Positions 61,353 through 64,000 of a DNA stretch of 64,000 nucleotides are shown piece by piece. The notes under the pieces are model-generated. The model was given only the letters and a program-made list of their open reading frames with translations, did not search any database and was not told the DNA's origin. The stretch covers positions 1 through 64,000 of the forward strand of contig JAFYWX010000016.1 in the NCBI GenBank assembly GCA_017546445.1. The letters are read 5' to 3'. Position 1 is the first letter of the stretch. Every line of letters begins with the position of its first letter. The DNA comes from Akkermansia sp. GTDB taxonomy: Bacteria; Verrucomicrobiota; Verrucomicrobiia; Verrucomicrobiales; Akkermansiaceae. Both the position numbers and the translations under genes were made by a program.

Positions 61353-64000
<2,648 letters not shown>

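Overview
The window is a G+C-rich bacterial chromosome segment that reads as a member of the Verrucomicrobiota, most likely the family Akkermansiaceae. The strongest evidence is at 5279-13101: a secretin, two small membrane-anchored proteins, a PilM-PilN fusion and an exported protein in the same order as the Amuc_1098-Amuc_1102 pilus-type locus of Akkermansia muciniphila, including a diverged counterpart of Amuc_1100. An exported sulfatase, an exosortase with an EpsI-type partner and a dedicated rubrerythrin fit a gut-associated anaerobe or microaerophile. No self-taxonomy marker such as 16S rRNA is present, so the genus is an inference.

Layout. 17-3412 (minus): ribosomal protein operon L24-L5-S8-L6-L18-S5-L15 with its own promoter, lacking L14, S14 and L30. 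3540-5042: MATE exporter and tRNA-Glu. 5279-13101 (minus): pilus-type locus. 13280-15712: lgt, tRNA-Tyr, tRNA-Val, class II aldolase. 15885-21982: three tandem sodium symporters, a 38-residue MetS-like small subunit and a lipoprotein hydrolase. 22084-26743: PA14-like protein, sulfatase, hexapeptide acyltransferase, a sulfatase tail remnant and prs. 26832-34039: exosortase and EpsI, a 171-bp structured repeat element, a PutA-like protein with degenerate active sites, a MenE-like ligase and a membrane protein. 34111-43585: lepA, rpsP, lipoproteins, rubrerythrin, a LysM/LysM/L,D-transpeptidase envelope cluster, gdhA and an NlpC/P60-type lipoprotein. 43639-46320: small HTH-like protein, a 522-bp cassette with a four-helix-bundle gene, xseA, an exported repeat protein and tRNA-Leu. 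46438-54211: surface polysaccharide locus (rmlA, rmlB, glycosyltransferases, pyruvyl transferase family protein, FrhB-like Fe-S protein). 54390-64000: mutS, a small exported protein, an MFS-PlsC fusion, argA-like gene and secA, cut by the window edge.

The most unusual observation is a set of loci framed by short inverted arrays of 7-bp units. At 43950-44471 such arrays enclose a four-helix-bundle (23S rRNA intervening-sequence-protein family) gene, preceded by a strong hairpin and followed by eleven heptamers. At 28520-28690 a different heptamer forms 32-nt inverted ends around three hairpins with no gene. A third, weaker trace lies between two convergent stop codons near 37340. This looks like one family of elements in a gene-carrying and a gene-less form, each copy with its own heptamer.

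Other points: a glycosyltransferase split by a frameshift in an A7 tract; a PutA homologue lacking the catalytic residues of both domains; and at least eight genes whose start codon lies only 7-12 nt after a good -10 box, suggesting leaderless mRNAs. All calls come from reading the sequence; no database search was possible.
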